DNA of 64,000 nt from positions 3,527,648 through 3,591,647 of the forward strand of contig CM030942.1 of assembly GCA_018136815.1 (NCBI GenBank), read 5' to 3'. This stretch comes from Isochrysis galbana (taxonomy: Eukaryota > Haptophyta > Isochrysidales > Isochrysidaceae). Position 1 is the stretch's first letter; every line of letters begins with the position of its first letter. The translations under genes were made by a program, and so were the position numbers. The notes below the pieces were generated by a model, which saw only the letters and a program-made list of their open reading frames with translations, was not told the origin of the DNA and did no database searches. Shown here piece after piece: positions 42,070-51,614 of this stretch.

Positions 42070-43045
42070 GGAGTGAAACCCCTGCAAAAACCCCCGATAG
42101 AATATGGGTGCTTTTACTCTTAGAGAGTGGGCGCTGCCTCCCCAAACTTGCAGCCCACTTCTCGAGAGGGCCCAAACTTATGACGCGCTCGAGAAGCCGC
42201 CCAAACTTCTAGAAAAAGTTGTTCTAGAAGTATTGGTATTGACCTGGCCCTAACCGTGTCATTCTCCCAAAATAGACCGCCACGCGCGGGGGAAGGGAGG
42301 AGGGTCACTCTCACTCACCGACGCCACTGCCTTTCGTGGGGCGGGAGGGGGTTCGTGGGGGTGGTGAGACGGTTGCCGGGGCAGGTAGTAGGGGGGGACC
42401 CTGCGGAATCCTTGGACTCCCGGGGGAGGTGGGAAATAAGTGAGTGACCGGGCTACTCTTATACCCATTTCCATTTCCAATAGCATGCCGTAAGATGTCG
42501 TGATATTACCTCTATCTTGTGACTTCGTGAATTTTCACCCTTAGAAGTTCGTAGCCCCGTGTGAGTGCCCTGGCAGATCCCCCGTCCCAGGACTTCTCGG
42601 GTAACCGTAATCCGGATTGTTTGCATGACTACCGTGTTATATCGGTCCAAATGATGTGGAACATGAGCGGCGCTCACGACAAACCGGTTCCAACGACCTC
42701 TATTCAGTGTGCGAGCGGAGCTACGTACACCAGCACACATGCCAAGCCACAACACCCCCAATTGAGGTAGGGATGTTCATGCAAGTAGCACGCCTGATGC
42801 TTTCGACGGACACAGAACGACGGACACAACACATACACCTAGGCAACCTAGCAAGATCGCTGTAAAAGTGTACAAGGCTCCATCGACATAAAACGGCGAG
42901 TTCCTTAGAGGCGTCGAAGAAGCCCGCATAGCGCCGCAATAGGGCAAGGCGGTCTGCCCATCGTTGCGCGCAACGGAGATGGGCTTGGGCAGAAGGGGGG
43001 TAGCCCACAATGGCTCTTCAATCACTGTTGACGTGACATCGGGGC
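42070..43045. other. Intergenic; no gene recognised
   Basis: Short frames on both strands have no recognisable motif and no consistent splice structure. Confidence 0.4.
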
Positions 43046-44663
43046 TTAGGCCTTGCCGTGGTCGTAAGCGGCGCCGCCATGCTTCGATATGTCCATGCCC
43101 GCCATCTCCATCTCCTCCGACACTCGAAGGATGCCACCCAGGCGAAGGCTCCAGAAAAGGATGGAGGCGAGACCGGCGACCCACGCAACCTCGATGATGA
43201 GAGCCACAAACTGAGCAGCAAGGAGCATGCCTCCTCCATAAAAGAGGCCCTTGTACTGGGCCTGAGCAAGAGTGAGATCGGCCCCAGTGAGCTCCGCCAT
43301 CCATCCCATTGCCGTGTATTCGGGATAAGCGAAGAGGCCAACGGCGAAGACGCCCCAGAAGCCGCATGCGCCATGAACTGAAAAGGCGTCGAGCGGGTCG
43401 TCGATCTTGAGCTTGAGGATCAAGTGATGCGAGCCGTAGTAGATGAAGGCGCCGATGATGCCAATGAGGAATGCAGCCCACGGAAGCACAGCAGCGCAAC
43501 CCGCAGTGATGGAGACGAGGCCGGCGAGGATGCCATTGCAGACCATCGCGACGTCATAGGTGTGCGAGAAAATTCTATCAAAGAACACGCACGTGATGCC
43601 ACCGGCACCCGCGGCGAGGGTAGTGCACATGGCAGCGCGAGCCATGACGGTGCCGTAGCCCTCGGGGGTGATGCCCAGAGTGGAGCCCGGGTTAAAACCG
43701 TACCAGCCCATCCAGAGGATGAAAGTGCCGAGCACGACAAAGGGGGACGAGTGGCCAGGCATAGCGTTGGGCTTGCCGTTCTCATCAAAGCGGCCAATGC
43801 GAGGCTTGATGATGGCAGCAGCGCAGAGGGCCGCAACGCCGCCAGTCATGTGCACGACACCGGAGCCCGCGAAGTCGAGGCATCCACCAAGGACGGTGAG
43901 GCTACGCTTGGCGGTGAAGGCGCCTGAGAGGAAGCCGTTGTCGCACCACACCCAGTGCACCACAATCGGGTAGATGAAGCCAGTGATCACGCATGTGTAG
44001 ATCAGGTAGGCGGTGAGCTGTGCACGCTCGGCAACCGCTCCGGACACAATAGTGGCGGCGGCCGCGGCGAAGACGTATTGGAAGAACCAGAGGGCCATGG
44101 TGTATCCGTTGTACTGCGATGCAGACGATCCCCAGCCGGCGGCAAGAAACGCGCCTGCGCCAGTGGTCGCAGAGCCAATGAACACATTACCAGTGTCTGC
44201 TCCGGAATCCCCATAGGCGACGCCCATGCCGAAGACCCACCAGATGATGGCGCCAATACAGGCATCAAGCAGGTTTTTCAGTAGGATATTCTTGGTGTTC
44301 TTAGAGCGCACACTACCCGCCTCAAGCAGGGCAAAGCCAGCCTGCACGCAGAAGCACAATGGGGGGGGGGGGGGGGGAAGTCACGAGGAAGGCGGACTGG
44401 CCAGGGGCGGCGTGGCGGTCATGCGCCTGGCACTCAACGCCCGCACACCCCCCGCATTCATCGTCGCCCTCCCCTTGCCCCTCTCCAGAGGGGAGGTTGG
44501 AGAGGAGTGAGACGCACACAATGCTTCACCCGCTTGCACCCACCTGCATGAAGAAGACGAAGACGCCCACGACGAGAAGGTAGAAGGCGTCGAGGTTCCC
44601 CACGGCGGTAGAGTTGACGCCGATGGCTGTCTCCATGTCAGAGGTGAAGGTGGCGGCGGCCAT
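43046..44663 (-). CDS. Ammonium transporter (AMT1/Amt family), two exons
   Basis: Exons 44663-44544 and 44341-43046 joined by a 202-nt GT-AG intron encode 471 residues, a normal AMT length. The protein moves ammonium across the plasma membrane for nitrogen uptake. The intron splits FFMQ|AGFALLEAGSVR exactly at the family signature. Eleven hydrophobic spans are readable. The pore and recruitment residues are present: Asp196 and His204 in LDFAGSGVVHMTGG, and His363 in FSVHGACGFWGVF, the twin-His pair. The cytosolic tail EMEMAGMDISKHGG is the regulatory C-terminal motif of AMT1. The intron contains a run of 17 G. Nitrogen control is expected but no site is recognisable. Confidence 0.96.
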
Positions 44664-45430
44664 AGCGAGAGAGGTCAGAAAGGGGTGGAGGAGGAGTTGC
44701 AGCAAGGAGGGGGGAGGGCAGGCCTGCAGCGAGCGGACGGGATGTGGGGGGGGGGGGGGGTACTGGGGGAGGCGGGGCGGGGGGGGAGGCGGGGGGGGGC
44801 GGGGGGGGGGTCGGCGAGCCACAGCCGCCTCTTTTGGCGGGCGCGTTCCGGCGGTCCTTAGGTGCGCCCCGCGCTCGGGGGGAGAGGCGCGGGGGGGGGG
44901 GGGGGGGACAGCGGCTGGGTGTCCAAGGGAAGGGAGAAGAGGGAGTTGGGGGGGGGGGGGGTACAGGGAGCGGGCGGCGCGCCGCCGAGAGGATCGAAGA
45001 GGACGGCTGCTACCCCCCCCCCTCCGCCGCCCGCCGCCCGCCGCCGTGGGGGAGGGGGGGGGGGGGGTGTCGCGGCGCCGCCCGCCCGCCGCCCGCCGGC
45101 CCTCGCGGCGCGTCCACCACGACCGCGACGAGATTTCTGGGAAAAGTCACCCCGCACGCCCCCCCCCCCGGGGGGAGCGGCGGGGGGGGAACGGGGGGGG
45201 GGGACGCCGATCTCGCCACGAGATGCAAGGAGGGGTCGTGGAAACAGCGGAGACGGCGTGGCTCGCTGGAGGGCTTCTTCCACCTTCCCGGCAGCAAGGG
45301 AGGCGCGCGCCAACAACCTTTCGAACGAACCCGCCCCCCCCTCCCCCCCCCCCCCCCCGCCCCCCCCCCCCGCCGCAGCGACCGGGACGTCCGGGATCAG
45401 CTCGTCACGACTCACACCCTCCTCCTGAGG
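44664..45430. repeat. Promoter-side region of AMT with many long G and C runs
   Basis: Contains repeated runs of 8-15 G (for example 44746-44760, 44891-44907, 44949-44960) and C runs (45343-45370). Long Gly/Pro/Arg frames on both strands are compositional. No TATA box is seen. Confidence 0.6.
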
Positions 45431-45640
45431 TCCTGAGGACCTGAGAGATCAGACGGACACCGCAGCTCAGCCTCACGACCGCGAGTCTATGTAGAGTATA
45501 ACGGAACGGGGACCCAGCCCCCGAGCGGTATCTGAGTACCGAGCCCCCTCCAGTACATAGACATAGATATTAAGGTGTCCACTAAGCTACTGGCTGTTTG
45601 AGAAGCGCAAGGCTTCATGTGTCATATGCGCCGAGGACCT

Positions 45641-45880
45641 AAAAAAAACATCATCTGAAGATTCTGGGCTACACACCTACTATTGACGGGGATCCCCCTT
45701 TACTACCAACACCGCCCTTAACTTCCCTTTCTCCCTTTCTCCACCTCTTTCCCTGCCCCTGCCCCTGCCCCCCTTCATTCCTTTTCTCCCTTTTTCTTCG
45801 GTTCCAGGGGTCCAACCTCGATGCGCTACCTAAGGCCTGGTTCGCAGGCCTTTTGAGTCATTGCCCTTGATGTGCCTGTC
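45641..45880 (-). mobile_element. LINE 3' UTR fragment with poly-T tail
   Basis: The minus strand matches the 3' UTR at 34957-35110 and ends 'gtagcccagaatcttcagatgatgtttttttt'. The T8 run is at the 3' end of the sense strand. All coding sequence has been lost. Confidence 0.7.
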
Positions 45881-45919
45881 CGCCCGGACTCGCGTTGCTT
45901 GTTTTGATTGTGTCGGGGT

Positions 45920-47787
45920 CAACTAAGTTTATACTTAGACGCGATGGAGCGCGCCGACGCGACTCCCCTCTCCTTCGGGCCCCCCACCGAGGGCGCCCCT
46001 CCAGTGCCCATGGAGCAGCCGCTGATGAAGCGGCCGCGTCCGCACACAGAGGCCGAGCAGGTGTGTGCGACTCCGGTCGCGCCACACGGCCCGTGGCCCC
46101 GGCCACACCATGCATGGCAGCCATGCTGGACTCCCCCATGGGGAGCAGCAGGCTGCTGGCAACTTCCCACAACCGTCAGGCTCCAGCAGCCACCGCTCCA
46201 TTGGGCATGCCTTATGGCAGAGGCCCCTCTCGCCCTGGCAAGGGCCGCGCTGCTCCGGCAGCGCGGCCCGCGGCCGGGTGGCCCCTATGGGCACAACACA
46301 CACCTCACTGTAGCAAGCAACATACGCACCAGGGCCAGCCCCTCATGCACACCCCACCACACACACGAAGCACGCGCACACGCCCCCCATGGGGACAACA
46401 TTGACAAGACCCCTCCACCAAATGCCTCCTCTCGCCCAACACCGACCAAGGTCACTCCCGCCCACGCCACACAGGACCAAGAATCCGATGTAGAAAACGA
46501 CATCACAGACTCCGACGCCTCCTTTGAACTCTCCTTCCACCAAACCGGAGACATCATCCTCCAAGACACGACGGCGTATGCCGCCATCGTCGAGCTACTT
46601 CTCGAGCTTGAGGGCGTAGACCCCGAGCCAGACTTCTGGGCCCGCTCAGCGCGAGGCCCGTGGCACATAGCAGTCAATGAGGATTGCGCGCAACAATTCC
46701 AAGCCAAATACGGAGAGCACACCAACATCCGCGTGCTTGGTCAAGATCTTCCCGTACGCATCCGCCTAGAATCCATCGACGAGAAAATCAACAAGAAAGG
46801 CACCACCTCACGAAAAGCCCTCTACGAAGCACTCCAAGACGTCCCCGCCCTCTGACCCGGCCCCCACCGAAGGGAACAGGGAGACGCCAAACACGTCCGC
46901 AGCGCCGGCAGACGCACCTAGAGAAACCAGAGTCTCTGAAAGCGATACGTACATCACTAGAATGAATAACATATGGATATATACAAACACCAACTACCTA
47001 GGAGAAACTATGAACACCACCGAGGTAGCGAAACCGGGCGAAGAAAGGCACTACTACGCTCCCGCCAAATGGGAGAATGGGCTAAAAGGCCCGAAACACC
47101 TCGAATTCCCTCTCGCGGACGAGTACACGCTTAGCGAAAAGACGCAACTAGACCAAATCACCGTATCGGATATAACACGAGAGCTAAAGGGAGACGGCTC
47201 CGGCATGCGAGTGTGAACAAGAAGCGGCAAAGCGCCGCGAGCGCAACGAGGCACAAAGGCTCAACCCTCGCCCGAAAACGGCGCACGAGGCCCTTGGCAA
47301 GGGCCCCCCTAAGCAATGTGCGCGCTTCACTCAAGGCCTGTGCCTCAGGAACAAACGAGGAGTGCGATGCAATCTCTCGCACGACGTGCCTGGCGCGTGG
47401 ATCGACAATAAGTGCACGATCCGCTGCCACCTACATCCACACAAGAAGATCCCGGGCGTCTGCTTGAACGGACCGGCATGCCTTTTCCTCCACCCAGAGT
47501 GCGCGTGCGCCAACGCGATTGCGGCCACTAGACTTGTCGTCGCGAGAAAAACGCCCCGGCGCCCTAGACTCACATATGACTCCACCCTTGGTTACCCAGG
47601 TGAAGGGCCTGTCCGCATCGCGACATACAACATTAACGGCACCAAGAACGGCAAGCTAGCCGCCGTGCTATCGCAAGCGCGAAAGGCAAAAGTAGACATA
47701 CTACTACTGCAAGAACTTCATGCATACGAGGACGAAAACACCCGCCTCGTAGCAAAAGCGCTTGGCCTCGCTGAAAGACTCGCATAA
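45920..47787 (+). pseudogene. LINE (second family), 5' part: ORF1 and start of endonuclease
   Basis: Hairpin 1 CTAAGT-TTAT-ACTTAG (45923-45938), a 5-nt spacer, then ATG at 45944 (MERADATPLSFGPPTEG). ORF1 is open to 46855 and then broken, with pieces at 46962-47216 (IWIYTNTNYLGE) and a CCCH-rich segment at 47310-47510 (CNLSHD, CLNGPACLFLH). In the last frame the fingers run directly into VRIATYNINGTKN, the first motif of the AP endonuclease. The sequence ends at 47787 with the RT missing. Confidence 0.75.
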
Positions 47788-47976
47788 CATGAAGCGTCGG
47801 CCCGAGGGAACTTACCATCTAAGAACGCGATCGATCACTATAGGTCATCTAAGAGGAACGCCGCGCACACAAAGCCAAGGGGCCATGGAACAACTCTAAA
47901 AACAAACAGGTCACTCAGTGGCACAGGAGGGAGCGGAGAACACGCCGCTGAGGACAAGTGCACACAGCTCCGCTCG

Positions 47977-48123
47977 GACCCCCCACATATCCCGAGCCCC
48001 TAGGTAGAGCACGAGGGGAGTTGCCGCAAGGCGGGGAATGAGGGTGAGGAAGGGAAGGGGGCGTGGCTACGAACATGCGAGTCAGTGCCACGGGGGAGGC
48101 GAGAATATCAAAAGGTTTTTTTT
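47977..48123 (+). mobile_element. SINE-like retroposon copy with T8 tail
   Basis: Same landmarks as 34698-34856: 'gtagagcacgaggggagt', GCCGCAAGGC, 'gggcgtggctac' and 'aggcgagaatatcaaaaggtttttttt'. Flanking duplications are not evident. Confidence 0.7.
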
Positions 48124-48236
48124 CTAATTTTGGGTTTCTTCTATTTCGGTTGATTTGTTCGCGGATTTCTCCTATTTCGGTTGCTTTGTTCTCCTTCCAT
48201 GCCGCTCGTCGAGACGACTCGAATTTAGTCGGGGAG
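48124..48236 (+). repeat. 3' interior end of the LTR element
   Basis: Matches, inverted, 23414-23536: 'tatttcggttgatttgttc' through 'gaatttagtcggggag'. It lies directly before the LTR and so contains the likely polypurine tract. Confidence 0.6.
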
Positions 48237-48517
48237 TGTCGTATTCCATACGATGACAGACTTTTACTTCTAACCGGTGGTTTATTTTAAGCCTCAAGGT
48301 CTCGTCGGCGACATTCTACCCCTTCTCTTACTTTCTTTCGATGTCATCAAACGTTCCACGGCTGTCTTCCGTCTTCTCTTCATGCATCGGTTGTAGTCTT
48401 CCGTCTTCTCTTCGTATATCGGCGGTAGCTCCACAGCGAGGTCTGCTCTCGTTGTTCCGACTTCTCTGTTTCGCATGTCTGTGCGCCGATGAGTTGCCTT
48501 GGTGCCGACGCTTGACA
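48237..48517 (+). repeat. LTR copy C
   Basis: 281 bp, TGTCGTATTCC...GCTTGACA, near-identical to 23135-23413 and 23550-23826 in inverted orientation. Confidence 0.7.
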
Positions 48518-48756
48518 GTCCGCCCTGAGTGTGGTTAGTTTTCGCCCTGTTTGGTTTAGTTCGTGTGTGTCTGTGTGACGAGGAGTTCTTTTTGGAGTCT
48601 CTGCGTTGTAGTCTCTCGTGTCTACCTTGGACCTAAGAAGCTCTCATTCCCCTTCTCTCTCTTCCTCTAGCTCGCTAGCTAGCCTCGGCCCTACCCTCCA
48701 ACGCCGCGCGTTGTGGGCCTCCGAACCTCCGTCTCTCTTCTCGTCCCTCGCACTCG
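48518..48756 (+). repeat. 5' untranslated region of the LTR element
   Basis: Matches 22896-23134 inverted and leads to the gag-like start at 48757. Confidence 0.6.
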
Positions 48757-48906
48757 ATGGTAGAAGCTGTCAGACCCGACTTCTACTATGACCTCTCAGA
48801 CATATTCCCGCAAGCAACCACCTACGACTCCTTTACGGCCGCGTCAGCTGCCGGCTCGATCGAACGGCCCTCTGCCCACGAGCCAGTAGTCATCGCGTGT
48901 TCGACA
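48757..48906 (+). pseudogene. N-terminal fragment of the LTR-element protein
   Basis: Intact 50 codons: MVEAVRPDFYYDLSDIFPQ then AASAAGSIERPSAHEPVVIACST. It is abruptly followed by the family B retroposon, so truncated. This is the best-preserved of three copies; its function is unknown. Confidence 0.6.
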
Positions 48907-48914
48907 AAGGGAGG

Positions 48915-49204
48915 AGAGGCTCCCACACGACCCACCCATAGGGGGAAGCCGCAAGGCTGGGCCCCCACAAAGAGAAGCGACCCAAAGCGCCTCCCAGCAA
49001 CCGCGAGCCAAAAGGCCCGCCCCCCCCCTCCCCCGACGCCAGACCCAAAGTAGTGCACATGGGTCGACCCCCCAAAACCGAATAAAAAGGACCGAGGGGG
49101 GGGGCGAAAGGGGAGCGGGAGTGGGGCAAGGGCGATGTCAGGGGGTGTCCCCAACGAGAGGGACGGGAGATAGCAGAGTAGTAGGCACCTTCAAGAATAT
49201 TTTT
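48915..49204 (+). mobile_element. Short retroposon (family B), second copy
   Basis: Direct repeat of 35977-36246, ending 'gtaggcaccttcaagaatattttt'. It carries the AGCC-GCAA-GGCT hairpin near its 5' end. Confidence 0.65.
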
Positions 49205-49430
49205 ATACCGGTGGTGGGCCCTCTCATGCACGGCCCCCTACTGTAGGGGGGGCGACAAGCAGCGGACGGCGGCCTTCAGTTTGGTTGGGAGCGCGGGAGA
49301 AGAAAAAGAAAAGGGGAGGAGCGAGTGGCGGTGGGAGGCGGCGCCCGCCCTCTCGTGGGACCGCATCTCTCTGCGGGAGCGGATCGACGGCTGGTGCTGG
49401 TGCACCTCGCGGCCCTCTCGCTCGTGCTCT

Positions 49431-49530
49431 NNNNNNNNNNNNNNNNNNNNNNNNNNNNNNNNNNNNNNNNNNNNNNNNNNNNNNNNNNNNNNNNNNNNNN
49501 NNNNNNNNNNNNNNNNNNNNNNNNNNNNNN
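49431..49530. other. Assembly gap of 100 N
   Basis: Exactly 100 N. Frames crossing it are meaningless. Confidence 0.99.
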
Positions 49531-49587
49531 AGTACTGATGTAAGTGTAAGCTCAAAACCACCGTAAGCTTACGGACTGACAGCCCAA

Positions 49588-49970
49588 CCCCGGATGGGAC
49601 AACAGGTACAAGGTCAACAGGTTTCGGGGGCCTATTCCTATTAAGAGGACCTATTGACAGGTCGCAATAGGTCCGTAACAGGTCAAAATAAAACTCATTT
49701 TACTAATATTATAGATGTATGAGTATGTGATGTATATTATGAATATGATTGGCCTCTGACTTCTGAGCTAAGTTACTAGGGAGAGGAAGGGATCCGAGAT
49801 GATTTGGGCGTGGCTACGATAGCGGTACCTATAGTATAGGCCTATAGCCACGCGCGAGGCGAGAATATTGAAAGGTTTTTTTTTACCTATTACCTATTAA
49901 CAGGTAACAGGTCTGGTAGGCCTCTTGACCTCTTAATAGAACCTATTAGAAGCCTATTGTCCCATCTGGG
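49588..49970. mobile_element. MITE-like element with 18-bp terminal inverted repeats
   Basis: Left end CCCGGATGGGACAACAGG (49588-49605). The right end read on the minus strand is CCCAGATGGGACAATAGG (49970-49953), with two mismatches. The interior is rich in 'cctatt' and 'aacaggt' words. A SINE-like copy is nested inside at 49776-49884. A perfect CCGTAAGCTTACGG palindrome lies just outside at 49561-49574. Confidence 0.7.
49776..49884 (+). mobile_element. SINE-like retroposon, 5'-truncated, T9 tail
   Basis: Matches the 3' two thirds of 34698-34856: 'gggcgtggcta', a long 'ctatag' palindromic loop, 'tagccacgcgcgaggcgagaat' and a terminal run of T. Confidence 0.7.
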
Positions 49971-49997
49971 AGCTCAACTAGGGTGTGGTGATCCTCA

Positions 49998-50930
49998 ATG
50001 AGGAGGACACGAGCAAATGTCATTTCGAAGGTCGGCAACGTCTTATCTTTATTTTGGGGTCGCTCGAGGTGGCCACGCACCAAGCTTCGAGAGACCATTG
50101 CTGCAAATCATGGTAAAGAATTCGGCTTATACTGCGCAAAGCAAACTCGTTTTGCTGGCAAATTCCTTGAGATGTCTCGAATGCTCCGGGTGAAAACTGA
50201 GTTGCAACAAGTTGTGGTGACGATGGAATATGCGGCGCTTGCAAGTTCTCGTGTGGGGCTCTTATGGCTCGCCAATATGTCTCGACCTAAGATTTGGCCT
50301 ATGCGGCTTCCCAGTTGTCCCGGTTCATGACTAATCCCGGTGCTACCCATTTCCACGCGGCCGTACGAGCGCTCATATACCTCAGGGGCTCCAAAGACCG
50401 CGTCCTACACTTTGCTCCCAATCCAAAGATGTCCTTTGTAACCTGTGTGGATTCAAATTGGGAAGCAAAGTACTCATGTAGTGGCGGCCTCTTCTTCTTC
50501 TACGGCTGCCCCATACAATGGTTCTCAAAGGTGCAACGATCCGTTTCTCTCTCGAGTGCCGAGGCTGAGTATTTTGGCGCGATGCTTACCGCCAAAGATC
50601 TCATGTTTATTCTTTATTCGGGACCTCATCACGGATCACGGGGATCTCGGCATTCTTATTCTCAATGGCCCTTCGATCGTTTACTCGGATTCCAAGTCCG
50701 CCGTTGACATGGCTTTTGATCCGGTGGCTTTCAAGAAGACTAAGCATATCTTGCGTGCAGGAGCCTTTTTGCGCGACCTCGTCGCTAAACAGGTCCTCAC
50801 GCTCAAGCACGTCAAAGGGCACCAGATGGTTGCTGGCATTTTGACGAAACCATGTCCGCGCAACCAATTTCATCGGATTCTTCAACTCCTTGATTCCTTC
50901 TCTTCTTCGACTCTCTGCGAGATGTGAATC
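49998..50930 (+). pseudogene. Copia-type RT end and RNase H, frameshifted
   Basis: Broken frames read LLWLANMSRPK, AYAASQLSRFMTNPG, CVDSNWE, then the RNase H block SLSSAEAEYFGAMLTAKDLMF. After a shift near 50620 they read SIVYSDSKSAVDMAFDPV, KTKHILRAGAFLRDLV and LKHVKGHQMVAGILTKP. That order is the C-terminal part of a Ty1/Copia polyprotein. At least two frameshifts show that it is inactive. Confidence 0.85.
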
Positions 50931-50934
50931 TACT

Positions 50935-51150
50935 TCGACGTTTGGTTGTAAGTAAGTTCTGTCCTTACGGTTCCGTGTGCTATATATATGGCACGGAGTA
51001 CGGAACCGAGAGGGAAGGAAGGCCGAGGAGCGGGGACGAGAGAGGGGGGAGGGGGCACTCTTAGGATAGAGTGTGCCACATGGCATGGAGAGTGTTTCCG
51101 AGACACGCTCCAAGAATAGAGCGTGTCGCATGGAATGCTCCCCCTTACCC
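50935..51150 (+). repeat. Possible 3' LTR of the Copia relic
   Basis: Directly follows the polyprotein end. A (TA)n box sits inside an imperfect inverted pair, 'ggttccgtgtgc' and 'gcacggagtacggaacc', at 50969-51006. A second pair, 'gagtgtgccacatggca' and 'gagcgtgtcgcatggaa', follows. The other LTR is not in the window, so this is tentative. Confidence 0.35.
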
Positions 51151-51159
51151 GCAACAACA

Positions 51160-51420
51160 GTTGTGATATTTGATCCCACTTCTCGCTTTTAATACCAGGA
51201 GTTTTACTTCCCATCGGACGGTCGCTTTTTGTCGTTTAGTTTTCTTCCTCGCCAGGTATGTATTTGTGAGTGTCTTGACATCGGCATCTTCGAGCGTCTT
51301 GCGCGTGCCGCTCAGTGTGTACTCTTGGGGTATTGGGTAGGCCAAGTCGGCCGGTCGGCCGGCCCGTCATATGCATTGCCCCATCTAAGCGGGGTTCGCA
51401 AATCCAAGGGGATGTAGAAA
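51160..51420 (-). pseudogene. LINE ORF2 fragment
   Basis: The minus strand reads AYPIPQEYTLSGTRKTLED and later TNTYLARKKTKRQKATVRWE, aligned with AYPIPQEYTLKGTQTTLED and its sequel in the intact LINE (about residues 1180-1250). Confidence 0.75.
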
Positions 51421-51614
51421 GTGTCCTGCGATAAAGTTAAAGTCGTGGGTCGATGGCCGCCTGTGCGGTAAGAATACTACTAGGTTTTTTTGCCCCCACC
51501 CCGCTCTCCACGAAAAAGTACAAGACGACGGAGCAGCCATTAGCATTAGGCATTTGGCTGCTGCGGTCCCGGCAGTGAAGAGCTAAGAATGGGTTTCCAT
51601 GGAGAAGGCTATTT

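Noticed and set aside
44614..45444. Frames of 185-276 codons on both strands upstream of the ammonium transporter
   Set aside because: Gly/Arg/Pro runs produced by G and C homopolymers.
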